Positions 26,301 through 34,224 of a stretch of DNA of 64,000 bases are shown here, piece by piece; the stretch's first letter is position 1; every line of letters begins with the position of its first letter. Location: the NCBI GenBank assembly GCA_036873755.1, contig JAVTVY010019582.1, positions 1 to 64,000 on the forward strand, read 5' to 3'. The position numbers and the translations under genes are program-made. The stretch comes from Hanleya hanleyi (Eukaryota > Mollusca > Polyplacophora > Lepidopleurida > Hanleyidae). A model generated the notes under the pieces. It searched no databases. It was not told the DNA's origin and saw only the letters and a list, made by a program, of their open reading frames with translations.

Positions 26301-27168
26301 AAATGGCTTTAAAAGATGATTATACATGTTTCTCGCATATGGTTTTCTGGTGAAATCTCTCAAATTATTACTAATTTGATTACAGGAATAGCTGTTTATC
26401 AATTAACAGACATTTCTCTTTCGATTTAATCAGATTTCAACTCCACTGAAGAAAATGTTTAGTGAGAACAAAAAAAAGACTTCCACCCACAAACATGAGA
26501 AACCAGAAATCAACTTTGTGACACATTTATGAGTATGCTTGTTTGTAATTTCAGGTGGATGAAGATGAGCCTCTGTTCATGAGTCTCATAGCTGATTTAT
26601 TCCCTGGAATTGTTCTGGACAGTGCCACATATGATGAGCTGCAGGTTGCCATTGGTGGCCAGGTAGAAGCAGCGGGACTCGTTGATCATCCTTCATGGAA
26701 TCTTAAAGTAATTCAGGTGAGTGTTACTAGGTTCTACTTAAATTATTTGCAGTGTTGCATCAAGGGAAGTAATTTGCCTATGGGCACTCATAGTTGTCTC
26801 CCTTGGTGTGACGATGCCAAGGTAAATCTCTGGACAAACAATTTTGTAAAAAGGCACTTCCCCACCATTTACTAGTAGTGAATGTAGTAACTGACATTGT
26901 GTTGTTGTTGATTTTATGCAGCTGTTTGAGACTCAGCGAGTCCGTCACGGTATGATGACATTAGGTCCGAGTGGTGCTGGAAAGACCTGCTGCATCAACG
27001 TCCTGATGAAAGCTATGACAGACTGTGGTACTGCACACAGGGAGATGAGAATGAACCCCAAGGCTATCACTGCCCCACAGATGTTTGGACGTCTCGATGT
27101 GGCTACAAATGACTGGACAGATGGCATCTTCTCTACACTCTGGAGGAGAACACTCAAAACAAAGAAAG
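2133..27168 (+). CDS. DNAH5: Axonemal dynein heavy chain, outer arm gamma type (DNAH5/DNAH8-like), partial at both ends
   Basis: Sixteen exons (2133-2373, 2804-3003, 3669-3822, 4490-4653, 4971-5073, 8647-8751, 13023-13184, 13615-13839, 14133-14305, 14858-15036, 22898-23085, 23277-23363, 24046-24153, 26055-26189, 26555-26716, 26922-27168) total 2633 nt and join in one open frame with AG/GT borders throughout. The product is the motor subunit that hydrolyses ATP to slide microtubule doublets in cilia and flagella. Seen here: linker/pre-AAA region ([46 protein letters not shown]), AAA1 with P-loop GPAGTGKTE and Walker [12 protein letters not shown], and the start of AAA2 with P-loop GPSGAGKT. 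Some stretches look closer to vertebrate DNAH5 and others to DNAH8, so a pre-duplication gamma heavy chain is likely. The N-terminal tail lies off the left edge. AAA2 remainder to C-terminus was not found. The large introns are filled with mobile elements. Confidence 0.93.
2804..3003 (+). CDS. DNAH5: Dynein heavy chain exon 2 of window
   Basis: Acceptor ttgtag. It encodes [16 protein letters not shown] through GSLLSN and ends on a split Arg codon (AG/G). The donor gtagtt is acceptable but not strong. Confidence 0.92.
3669..3822 (+). CDS. DNAH5: Dynein heavy chain exon 3 of window
   Basis: It encodes [18 protein letters not shown] through [13 protein letters not shown], one of the most conserved linker segments of DNAH5/8. 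The phase fits both neighbouring exons. Confidence 0.94.
3823..4489 (+). other. Dynein intron with remnant of a tandem-monomer element (family F)
   Basis: From about 4180 a (GGCTGKCTGGCTG)-type run is followed by two diverged ~150-bp monomers near 4250 and 4405 (TCTAGAAGCCGAAC, then TTTGGTATA). These are related to the monomer at 5404. It looks like a decayed member of the hairpin + microsatellite + monomer group. Confidence 0.55.
4490..4653 (+). CDS. DNAH5: Dynein heavy chain exon 4 of window
   Basis: It encodes [36 protein letters not shown] and [11 protein letters not shown]. It ends on a split Gly codon (GG/G) at donor gtgagg. Confidence 0.94.
4971..5073 (+). CDS. DNAH5: Dynein heavy chain exon 5 of window
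   Basis: Strong acceptor ttttttccccag. It encodes [20 protein letters not shown] through ASDSHTIQ, the near-invariant FPRFFFVSD motif of the linker. Confidence 0.94.
6782..7027 (+). pseudogene. Endonuclease/exonuclease/phosphatase (EEP) domain fragment of a mobile element
   Basis: The frame reads [16 protein letters not shown], then [19 protein letters not shown] and [16 protein letters not shown] (6809-6820) is the metal/catalytic Asp-Asn motif of APE-like endonucleases. The C-terminal catalytic S-D-H is here S-Y-H (6995-7003), a likely inactivating Asp-to-Tyr change. Only the C-terminal part of the domain is present. Such domains occur in non-LTR retrotransposons and at the C-terminus of Helentron Rep/helicase proteins. 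The position just before the 3' end of a hairpin-bounded element favours Helentron, but this is inference. Confidence 0.75.
7130..7400 (+). other. Stretch with a second hairpin near the 3' end of the nested element
   Basis: An imperfect hairpin GGGTTCAAAGCC AAAAT GGCTTGAAGCC lies at about 7143-7170, followed by TTCTTCCGCCATATTTTTCG. No reading frame is supported. It may be the 5' end of a further decayed element. Confidence 0.3.
8001..8646 (+). other. Dynein intron, no recognised feature
   Basis: Unique-looking sequence between the family D element end and the next exon. Short open frames here show no family resemblance. Confidence 0.6.
8647..8751 (+). CDS. DNAH5: Dynein heavy chain exon 6 of window
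   Basis: 35 codons, [20 protein letters not shown] through [11 protein letters not shown], with donor gtaggt. It is phase 0 on both sides and matches the conserved linker segment following SDSHTIQ. Confidence 0.93.
11986..12018. repeat. Short perfect hairpin
   Basis: AAACCCGCATTC (11986-11997) and GAATGCGGGTTT (12007-12018) form a perfect 12-bp stem with a 9-nt loop. Function unknown. Confidence 0.6.
12586..12800. mobile_element. Small terminal-inverted-repeat element (MITE-like)
   Basis: It begins CCAGGGCTTCGTGTTTAG and ends CTAAACACGAAGCCCTGG, an 18-bp perfect inverted repeat. It is flanked by AAT on both sides (12583-12585, 12801-12803). The interior repeats CGAGCTAAAAAT-like words. No coding capacity. 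Confidence 0.65.
13023..13184 (+). CDS. DNAH5: Dynein heavy chain exon 7 of window
   Basis: 54 codons, [19 protein letters not shown] through FLNTFAAQ. The segment PVEIWL-like followed by LHGVIKDAY is typical of DNAH5/8. Phase 0 on both sides. Confidence 0.92.
13428..13475 (+). repeat. Fragment of the 5S-derived SINE
   Basis: GCTGTACTGACTGGGCTGAT and the following TGTCCAGG match the region of the full SINE at about 21432-21466. Head and tail are missing. Confidence 0.55.
13615..13839 (+). CDS. DNAH5: Dynein heavy chain exon 8 of window
   Basis: 75 codons beginning [19 protein letters not shown] and ending [10 protein letters not shown]. Consensus donor gtaagt. The [13 protein letters not shown] block precedes AAA1. 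Confidence 0.95.
14133..14305 (+). CDS. DNAH5: Dynein heavy chain exon 9 of window
   Basis: [20 protein letters not shown] through [14 protein letters not shown], with the last Arg codon split by the intron. This is the approach to AAA1. Confidence 0.95.
14306..14857 (+). repeat. Dynein intron with two diverged ~120-bp repeats
   Basis: Segments starting near 14472 and 14593 share TTTCTTTCNAAT, TGGTATGTG-like and TTGCTGC words. They look like an old pair of tandem monomers. Nothing else recognised. Confidence 0.4.
14858..15036 (+). CDS. DNAH5: Dynein heavy chain exon 10 of window: AAA1 P-loop
   Basis: [19 protein letters not shown], then [20 protein letters not shown] (AAA1 Walker A, the main ATP hydrolysis site) and [20 protein letters not shown]. 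All P-loop residues are intact. Confidence 0.97.
15535..15725 (+). repeat. CGCACGATGCG array, left copy
   Basis: Starts ATACAGTACACCAATAAAAT, then irregular ~21-bp units around GCACGATGCG / ATCTCCGCA, then GAGGCTAGACTGCCAC. The same terminus recurs inverted at about 22775-22795. Confidence 0.6.
17381..18650 (+). mobile_element. Family C tandem-monomer element, copy 1
   Basis: 5' hairpin CGGCCAAAATTTGGCCG after TTTTACCCCT, then a run of GTCCGTCT/GTCCGTCC units (17423-17478) and about seven monomers with GGCGGCCATCTTTAATTT boxes spaced roughly 145-160 bp. The 3' arm is GAGCCGAGGGGTTTTC, the inverse of the start, followed by GATGCGCAGCTTCGTATTTT. Confidence 0.75.
18665..19070 (+). repeat. Two tandem copies of the flank of the family C element
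   Basis: Two ~190-210-bp copies, near 18668-18850 and 18878-19066, share the words GCCGATTCTGAAAGATGTTC (or GCCGACTC), AACTGAATTYCACAGAGAGA and AAGGTGAAAAGATCATGTGA. The same sequence, partly deleted, precedes copy 1 (17332-17380) and starts again after copy 2. Flank and element were therefore duplicated together. Confidence 0.7.
19075..19985 (+). mobile_element. Family C tandem-monomer element, copy 2
   Basis: Near-identical to copy 1 over the hairpin, microsatellite and first monomers, but it has lost the last monomers (break near 19850). It ends with GAGCCGAGGGGTTTTCTGAT and GCGCAGCTTCGTATTTTAGC. Confidence 0.75.
20320..21050 (+). mobile_element. Family A tandem-monomer element, copy 2
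   Basis: 5' hairpin TCCCCCGCTACTTAGTGGGG, then repeats of TCCGTAATTCCG, then three ~160-bp monomers with AACTTCAAACTTGGGG at about 20439, 20604 and 20760. The 3' arm GCTAGCGGGGGACA (21019-21032) is the inverse of the start. It is followed by the stem-loop GGACC-TCTAT-GGTC. Confidence 0.7.
20942..21050. repeat. 109-bp near-perfect palindrome
   Basis: Left arm 20942-20994 pairs with right arm 21000-21050 over about 50 bp with only a few mismatches and a 5-nt loop. It starts AATCGACCATAGAGGTCCAT and ends with its inverse. It overlaps the 3' end of family A copy 2. A transcript would form one long hairpin. Confidence 0.85.
21318..21575 (+). mobile_element. 5S rRNA-derived SINE
   Basis: TTTGGATGGGTGACC followed by GGGTGCTGTA (about 21415-21440) matches the internal control region and 3' part of 5S rRNA. 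GTTAAGC lies upstream as in 5S. The tail GATATGACTGAAAC, AACGACGTTAAACCC is a word string widespread in molluscan SINEs. The body between them is unrelated to 5S. Confidence 0.75.
22600..22800 (-). repeat. CGCACGATGCG array, right copy, inverted
   Basis: About eight GCGCACGATGCGAA-like units of ~22 bp, ending in ATTTTATTGGTGTACTGTAT, which is the inverse of the left array's terminus at about 15536. GAGAGCTAGACTCAC inside resembles GAGGCTAGACTGCCAC of the left copy, in direct orientation. Confidence 0.6.
22898..23085 (+). CDS. DNAH5: Dynein heavy chain exon 11 of window: AAA1 Walker B
   Basis: [20 protein letters not shown] contains Walker B (CFDEFNR). It continues [20 protein letters not shown] and ends [12 protein letters not shown]. 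Acceptor tctctag, donor gtgagt. Confidence 0.97.
23277..23363 (+). CDS. DNAH5: Dynein heavy chain exon 12 of window
   Basis: 29 codons, [15 protein letters not shown] then [12 protein letters not shown], the invariant sensor-I region of AAA1. Too short to stand out as a long frame. Identified by motif and splice phase. Confidence 0.96.
23837..23997. mobile_element. PIF/Harbinger-like MITE
   Basis: Imperfect terminal inverted repeats GGGCTATTCCAGGAAAAGGT / ACTTTTTTTCTGGAACAGCCC, flanked by TTA on both sides (23834-23836, 23998-24000). A 3-bp TWA duplication and GGG-starting ends fit Harbinger. 161 bp, non-coding, in the intron between exons 12 and 13. Confidence 0.75.
24046..24153 (+). CDS. 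DNAH5: Dynein heavy chain exon 13 of window
   Basis: 36 codons, [16 protein letters not shown] through [12 protein letters not shown], in the AAA1 C-terminal part. Phase 0 on both sides. Confidence 0.96.
24320..25985 (+). repeat. Dispersed repeat split by later insertions
   Basis: Left half 24330-24500 (AACAGCCAATGAACGGATGA, CAAGCTCGGTTTATG, TTGATGTCAGG) and right half about 25857-25985 (GACACATTGCCTGGCT, TCTTCGTTATGGCAGAC) occur side by side at 60030-60330. At 24 kb about 1.35 kb, including family C copy 3, separates them. Confidence 0.6.
24709..25515 (+). mobile_element. Family C/D tandem-monomer element, copy 3
   Basis: TTTTACCCCTCGGCCAACTT TGGCC hairpin, then GTCCGTACGTCCGTCC, then monomers with GATATCTACAGAACCGTT and AACCAAACTTG. 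Two ~180-bp direct repeats near 25010-25190 and 25225-25400 share GCCTATCGAAAATGAGTCGT. The 3' arm AGAGCCGAGGGGTTTCG lies at about 25479. Confidence 0.7.
26055..26189 (+). CDS. DNAH5: Dynein heavy chain exon 14 of window
   Basis: 45 codons, [19 protein letters not shown] through [10 protein letters not shown]. The HYDFGLR block between AAA1 and AAA2 is near-invariant in dyneins. Confidence 0.97.
26555..26716 (+). CDS. DNAH5: Dynein heavy chain exon 15 of window
   Basis: 54 codons, [19 protein letters not shown] through [10 protein letters not shown], leading into AAA2. Donor gtgagt. Confidence 0.95.
26922..27168 (+). CDS. DNAH5: Dynein heavy chain exon 16 of window: AAA2 P-loop, last one visible
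   Basis: [20 protein letters not shown] continues with KT to complete the AAA2 P-loop, then [20 protein letters not shown] and [18 protein letters not shown]. It ends after the first base of a Gly codon at the strong donor gtaagt, so splicing to a further exon is expected. I see no such exon in the next 17 kb. Confidence 0.95.
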
Positions 27169-27708
27169 GTAAGTTAGGATTCTGAGGATATAAGGCGCCG
27201 ATATAATACCCTACAACAGATGCCGACCGTAACAGCTCAATTAAACAAAAGTTATACAGCAAGATTAGTAGGAAAATATATGTCTGATTCCAGTTGGCAA
27301 AAAAGCATCCCTTGTGGACAAACAATAGAGGGTATCACGGAAACCAGTGCTGTCTTGTATAAGGGCAAATTGACAAAGAAAGCGAACACATGGATGATTT
27401 TATAATTTTAGTGAACTATGACATCAGTCATTCTGTTATAATAATAAGCCTCCATCTTTACCCTGTCAAGTAGCCCCATATCCAAGATGACACTGGTTTT
27501 CATGATAGCCTCTATTCAGCTCAATGATGTAAATTTATCCAGAGTCAGAGGGCTTCAATATGTTTCCTTGTCAGTCAGCCTATTTAGCTGTGCCTGCTAA
27601 ATTGTCAGCGGGGTTGACACAAAAGTTCTGTTGAAGTGATGATAAGTTGAATTGTGTTTTTCTGACATAAAACTTATGAATTATCTTTACGTATCACATC
27701 TGCAGTAA
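27169..27708 (+). other. Non-coding stretch after the last dynein exon
   Basis: No exon completing AAA2 and no repeat was recognised here. Confidence 0.5.
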
Positions 27709-28245
27709 CCAGAAATATGTAAGAAAGCAGCTAGGCAGCTAAATGCTCTTAAAAGGATATCTTATCTACTTAACACAAAAGTGAAATTAACTATTTTGAA
27801 AACATTTGTCAGGTCTCACTTTCTTTACTGCTCTCTCGTATGGTTCAACTGTAGCAAATCAGACTCCGCTAAGCTTGAGAAATTACAAGAAAGAGGGCTC
27901 CGGTATGTGTATAACGACCACTCATCAACTTATCTCAATCTCTTAACAAAATCAGGACTTTGTACTCTCTTACTTCATCGGCAGCGACAGCTAGTAACAG
28001 AGGTTTTTAAATCTTTAAATAACTTAAATCCTGTTTATATCCAAAGTCTCTTTGTTCTTAAAGACACAAAATATAATTTCCGTGCCAAATCTGTTTTAGA
28101 AGTACCGAGAGTAAACACGACCACACATGGTATTAACTCTGTTCGCTACCAGGGTGCTATATTGTGGAACAGACTTCCCAATGAAATAAAAATGGCATCC
28201 AATCTTAAAGAATTTAAAACTATGATTGGAAATTTTGAATTTTAA
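27709..28245 (+). pseudogene. C-terminal fragment of a non-LTR retrotransposon reverse transcriptase
   Basis: The open frame starts right after a stop at 27706. It reads ICKKAARQLNALKRISYLL, then FVRSHFLYCSLVWFNCSK and RYQGAILWNRLPNEIK before its own stop. This is the thumb/post-RT region of Jockey- or RTE-type elements (the AxRQLNALKR and LWNxLP blocks). The catalytic YADD part is absent, so this is a 5'-truncated insertion. The frame is otherwise intact, which suggests a fairly recent event. Family assignment within LINEs is uncertain. Confidence 0.85.
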
Positions 28246-28250
28246 ATGTA

Positions 28251-29762
28251 TTATTATGCCCCCCCTCTAACTAGAGGGGGGGCATATTGCGATTGCTTTG
28301 TCCGTTCGTCTGTCCGTCTGTCCGTCCGAATTTCTTGTCCGGGCAATATCTCGGTTAATATTTGATGGACAGGATCGAAACTTGCATGGAATGTGGCCAG
28401 TGGCTCGTAGTTGTGCAGCGTGGAGTTTTTTCCGAGTTCCGGTATAATTTTCAAGAGTTATGGCCCTTTTTCTGAAATCTCTGTGAATGGGACTTGTCCG
28501 GGCTGGATCTTGGTTAATATTGTATGGACAAGTATGAAATTTGCATGATATGTGGTCAATGACCCACAGTTGTGCAGCGTAAAGTTTCTCCACGTTTCGC
28601 TTATATTTTCAAGAGTTATGGCCCTTTGTTCCTGAATTCTCCGTGAATTGGGACTTGTCCGGGCTGGATCTCGGTTAATATTGTATGGACAATTATGAAA
28701 TTTGCAGGATGTGTGGTCAGTGCCCTGTAGTTGTGCAGCGTGAATTTTCTCCGCGTTTCGCATATATTTTCAAGAGTTATGGCCCTTTTTTCTTCAAATC
28801 TTTGTGAATTGGAACTTGTCCGGGCTGGATCTCGGTGAATATTGTATGAACAATTATGAAATTTGCAGGATATGTGATCAGTGCCCTGTAGTTGTGCAGC
28901 GTGAAGTTTCTCCGCGTTTCGCATATATTTTCAAGAGTTATGGCCCTTTTTTCTTCAAATCTTTGTGAATTGGAACTTGTCCGGGCTGGATCTCGATGAA
29001 TATTGTATGAACAATTATGAAATTTGCAGGATATGTGATCAGTGCCCTGTAGTTGTGCAGCGTAAAGTTTCTCCACATTTCGCCTATATTTTCAAGAGTT
29101 ATGGCCCTTTTTTCTTCAAATCTTTGTGAATTGGGATTTGTAGGGCTGGATCTCGGTTAATATTGTATGAACAAGTATAAAATACGCATGATATGTGGTC
29201 AGTGACCCATAGGTGTGTAGCGTGAAGTTTCTCTGTTTTCGGTTATATTTTCAAGAGTTATGGCCCTTTGTTTAAACCTAAGTGAATGGGATATATTTAT
29301 TTGTCCAAGCTGGATCTCAGTCCATAACTGATTTGAACCAGGAAAATGGCTACATGTATATTATATGTTATTCTACATTCCAAAGCAGACAACATAGGTC
29401 CTGAAGTATGAAATTGCCCCAAAAACAGTGAATTGGGTACAAAATTCACTGATCGCTTCATAATTTCACCACAATATACTCCCAAAGAATGTAGGTCTCA
29501 TAACCAGGTCACATTTTCGGATTTGGCGAAAGCCCTGGCGACCATCTTGCATCGAAGCATCGTATTATCACTTGTTGCTTGATATTTGGAATATGTGTTA
29601 TGTGAGACATGGCAAAAAAGTGACTGAAACAGAATTTTTATAATTATCCAAATTAGGCCTCCACCAACCAATAAAGAACAGAACAATGGCGGGACAGTGT
29701 CGGATTAAAGTGGAAGGGGGGGCATACAATTGAGCAATCTCTGATTGCTTCCTTCCTGTGTT
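28251..29762 (+). mobile_element. Family B tandem-monomer element, copy 1
   Basis: 5' hairpin TGCCCCCCCTCTAACTAGAG GGGGGGCAT, then GTCCG/TCTGTCCG, then about six monomers of 155-163 bp (boxes GGGCTGGATCTCGGTTAATA and TTTTCAAGAGTTATGGCCCT). A unique ~400-bp tail follows. The 3' arm GGGGGGGCATA is inverse to the start. A 3' stem-loop GCAATC-TCT-GATTGC comes next, then CTTCCTGTGTT. Confidence 0.8.
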
Positions 29763-29766
29763 ACTA

Positions 29767-31838
29767 TTATTATGCCCCCCCTCTAACTAGAGGGGGGGCA
29801 TATAGCGATCGCTTTGTCCGTCCGTCCGTCTGTCCGTCTGTCTGTCTGTCCGTCTGTCCGTCTGTCCGTCCGAATTTCTTGTCCGAGCAATATCTCGGTT
29901 AATATTTGATGGACAGGACTGAAACTTGCATGGAATGTGGCTAGTGCCTCGTAGATGTGCAGCGTTGAGTGTTTTCCGAGTTCCGGTATAATTTTCAAGA
30001 GTAATGGCCCTTTTTCTGAAATCTCTGTGAATGGGACTTGTCCGGGCTGGATCTTGGTTAATATTGTATGGACAAGTATGAAATTTGCATGATATGTGGT
30101 CAGTGCCCTACAGTTGTGCAGCGTAAAGTTTCTTCACGTTTCGCTTATATTTTCAAGAGTTATGGCCCTTTGTTCCTGAATTCTCCATGAATTGGGACTT
30201 GTCCGGGCTGGATCTCGGTTAATATTGTATGGACAATTATGAAATTTGCAGGATATGTTGTCAGTGCCCTGTAGTTGTGCAGCATGAAGTTTCTCCGCGT
30301 TTCGCATATATTTTCAAGAGTTATGGCCCTTTTTTCTTCAAATTTGTGTGAATTGGGACTTGTCCGGACTGGATCTCGGTTAATATTGTATGGACAATTA
30401 TGAAATTGCAGGATATGTGGTCAGTGCCCTGTAGTTGTGCAGCGTGAAGTTTCTCCACATTTCACGTATATTTTCAACAGTTATGGCCCTTTTTTCTTCA
30501 AATCTTTGAGACTTGTAGGGCTGGATCTCGGTTAATATTGTATGGACAAGTATGAAATTTGCATGATATGTGGTCAGTGACCCATTGGTGTGCAGCGTGA
30601 AGTTTCTCTGCTTTCGGTTATATTTTCAAGAGTTATGGCCCTTTGTTTATCAAAAATACAGTGAATGGGATATATTCATTTGTCCAGGCTGGATCGTTTC
30701 GCTTATATTTTCAAGACTTATGGCCCTTTGTTCCTGAATTCTTCGTGAATTGGGACTTGTCCGGGCTGGATCTCGGTTAATATTGTATGGACAATTATGA
30801 AATTTGCAGGATATGTTGTCAGTGCCCTGTAGTTGTGCAGCGTGAAGTTTCTCCGCGTTTCGCGTATATTTTCAAGAGTTATGGCCCTTTTTTCTTCAAA
30901 TTTGTGTGAATTGGGACTTGTCCGGGCTGGATCTCAGTTAATATTGTATGGACAATTATGAAATTTGCAAGATATGTGGTCAGTGCCCTGTAGTTGTGCA
31001 GCGTAAAGTTTCTCCACATTTCGCGTATATTTTCAACAGTTATGGCCCAAATCTTTGAGACTTGTAGGGCTGGATCTCGGTTAATATTGTATGGACAAGT
31101 ATGAAATTTGCATGATATGTGGTCAGTGACCCATTGGTGTGCAGCGTGAAGTTTCTCTGCTTTCGGTTATATTTTCAAGAGTTATGGCCCTTTGTTTATC
31201 AAAAATACAGTGAATGGGATATATTCATTTGTCCAGTCTGGATCTCAGTCCATAACCGATTTGGACCAGAAAAATGGCTATATATTATATGTTATCCTAC
31301 ATTCCAAAGCAGACAACATAGGTCCTGAAGTTAAATTCGGTTATATTTTGAATGGGATATATTCATTTGTCCAGGCTGGATCTCCGTCCATAACCGATTT
31401 GGACCAGAAAAATGGCTATATTATATGTTATCCTACATTCCAAAGCAGACAACATAGGTCCTGAAGTTAAAGTATGAAGTTGCCCCAAAAAGAGTGAATT
31501 GGGTGCAAAATTCAAAGTTCACTGATCGCTTCATAATTTCACCACAATATACTCCCCAAGGAATGTAGGTCTCATAACCAGGTCACATTTTCGGATTTGG
31601 CGAAAGCCCTGGCGACCATCTTGCATCGAAACATCGTATTATCACTTGTTGGCTGATACTTGGAATATGTATTATGTGAGGCATGGCAAAAAAAGTGACA
31701 GAAACAGAATTTTTTATAATTATCCAAATTAGGCCTCCACCAACCAATAAACAACAGAACAATGGCGGGGCAGTGTCGGATTAAAGCGGAAGGGGGGGCA
31801 TACAATTGAGCAATCTCTGATTGCTTCCTTCCTGTGTT
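29767..31838 (+). mobile_element. Family B tandem-monomer element, copy 2, head-to-tail with copy 1
   Basis: Same hairpin, a longer GTCCGTCT run, more monomers (about nine, with an internal jump near 30690 and a duplicated tail piece at 31230-31470). It has the same 3' arm, stem-loop and final CTTCCTGTGTT. Only four bases (ACTA) separate it from copy 1. Confidence 0.8.
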
Positions 31839-33605
31839 CCCTTTCCGTGCGAATCAAATTGCCATTTAAATGAAAAATCTCATTTATCTGACTTAACGTC
31901 AAAACCTCAATAACCATTATCACGATTAAAGTTTTTTCCATTAAACTTTTATGTGCCATCTCCCTAGGGCTTTAGATTTCACCCGCTTGTTTTTCGTGGC
32001 ATTTGGTCATCACTAGATGGCGCTATAGACATGAATGCAGGTAAACATGTGTAACATCATATCTTCTGAACAACGTGTTTGATTTCCATGAAATTTGGGT
32101 ATAATGATCTTGTAAGATAGGCAAAGAACTGACAAGATTTTGGTGGTGTTGGCGAATCATGGAGACATATTTTTGCATCTCAAAATAAGATTTTGTATTC
32201 ACAAAAATGAAAATTTGCTTCTTAATCAGGGAAAAGTAATTCTATTTTGCTGAACATCAATATAACATTCCCAGTGTTATAATTCACATCCCATGTTTTT
32301 TTAAACATATGAAATTCTCATGACTTGAGTCCAATATCTATACATTCCCCAGGCCACATCTGAGGAGTTTGCTTCATCATGTAGGTTCGTGATATTGTTC
32401 ATCATTGGGTGGAACTATAGACAGTAAACTTATTGGTGTTTCAACTGTTCATGGAGTTTATTATTGTCAGACAGACAAAGGATTTCAAAGGACTGAAAGT
32501 TTTTTTTTGATTGATTGAAATTGAAGGCCCACCTCTCATACAGATTTTGCAGCCCATCAACACAATGCTTGATTTATATCTCATTATACAGTCTTTTTTA
32601 CAATTACTAATTTTATTAACATTATGTTTTAAAAATGGATTGTAAGGACATTGGTGCTGTTAGTGCTGGCATAATCATGTGGCACAGGGTAAAGTCAGCT
32701 AAATATATCTAAATCAAGGCTACATCAACCCCTGCTTACACACATAACTAAAATGCAGTCAGAGAAAATATGCTGCCATGAGTGTCTGGTCAGTATGGAG
32801 AAAGGATTCAAGTGAGCTTGAAGTCTGACCATTTTTGTCAAATAGACATACTGTAACACTGATATTCTGCTTTACCTTTCAGGCCTCATATTGAGGCCTG
32901 TATGTTGACCATTCTGGTAATAAAACCTGTAATTGTTGACTTATTGCATAATGCACTTTACATAAGTGGCCTAGTAGACTTTGTGTCAACAAAGTAAACA
33001 CTTCATTTCCAAAATCAGTGCTATTTCTCTCTTCATTACTGACATAGCCCTGGGCTTCCAGATGCATTCTGGTCAATTTTCAATGAATAAAATCACAAAT
33101 TATCACTCAGTTAATGCACAATTTTTTGTTTTATGTGGAAGTCCCCAGAATTTATTTGAAACTGAAGATGTGAAATTGCACATACCATTGCATTTTGACA
33201 GCATAGTTACAAATGTTGATAATTATTTTTTGAACTGAAAAAGTAGAAAGATTTTGAAGTGGAACTTCTACATACCTGCTATATGGCACATCCCACCTGG
33301 GAAATTTTTATAAGTATATCTAATTGAAGTAATCCATTGGAACCACTGATTTTCCAATAATAGAGAAGAAAATCAACTCCCGAGTAGAGATGACAAATTT
33401 CATTCTGTATAGTTCGCTATTAGTTATAGCATCTTCAGCAGTGAACAAAGTTACAAACAGTTCCATACGCACAGTACATGTATATATACAAGGCATAATG
33501 TGATCTTAGCCAATACACATTTATGAATAGGTAAGCCAGTAGGACAGATATTAAAATGCTGTCATTTTCAGAAATTGTTAAGCGATAACCTGACAGCGAT
33601 CTACA
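31839..33605. other. Intergenic or deep-intron stretch
   Basis: No gene is supported. One isolated monomer-like core (ATATCTTCTGAACAACGTGT, then CATGAAATTTGGG) lies at about 32060-32100. The rest is AT-rich and unremarkable. Confidence 0.5.
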
Positions 33606-33936
33606 AATGGTGTGATTCAGGTGATACAATACACACTCTAATTGATGAAAACAATACATAATCTGGTTATCTGGCAAGAACTAAGTAAACTGTGCACAAA
33701 TGAATAAAGTATGGTGATAAAGTGGGTATGTACCTACATTGAATACTTCTACATGACATGAAGTTTGGATAAGACTTGTCATTTTAAGATAATATAGGTA
33801 TAATTTTTTTTGGCAATCCACATCAGAATTGATGGAAACCTACAAATGTTGTAACTCGCATGTTTCATAATTGTATATTCCCATGCGAGTTACAACATTT
33901 GTGGAGTGTGTATTGTAACACCTGAATCACACCATT
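33606..33936. mobile_element. Foldback-type element with inner hairpin
   Basis: Terminal inverted repeat AATGGTGTGATTCAGGTG / CACCTGAATCACACCATT, extending through ACAATACACACTC with one mismatch. Inside, a perfect 21-bp stem (33842-33862 with 33882-33902, words TTGTAACTCGCATG) has a 19-nt loop. No coding capacity. Confidence 0.75.
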
Positions 33937-34224
33937 AAAGTTCAATAATGTTCACTCTCAGTCTCTAGTAACTAATAAGGGCTGTCAATCTGTACATGCA
34001 TATTAACAAGAGATGGTTCAAATTATAGTTTATTTTCCTGTTAAATTGGATAGATAAAATGCATAAGAAACTTTTCGTCTGAATTTGCACAGGTTGAAAA
34101 TAATAGCTGTCCAATTATAAAAATAGCAGGTGATGTTCAATTTGACCTGCGATTTTTCTCTGAAGAAAAAAACCCCAGCAGGTCATCAAAAGTTTTCTAT
34201 TTCGGACCCTGGATGGATCAGAAG

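Noticed and set aside
28254..29076. Chain of minus-strand frames with repeated HAAQL..CKFHNCPYNI
   Set aside because: The period equals the ~160-bp DNA monomer of family B. Open frames arise from the repeat, with no start, conserved domain or splice support.
397..31838. CRISPR-like array interpretation of the repeat-spacer pattern
   Set aside because: Monomers are contiguous diverged satellites in a eukaryotic genome. There are no unique spacers of fixed length.
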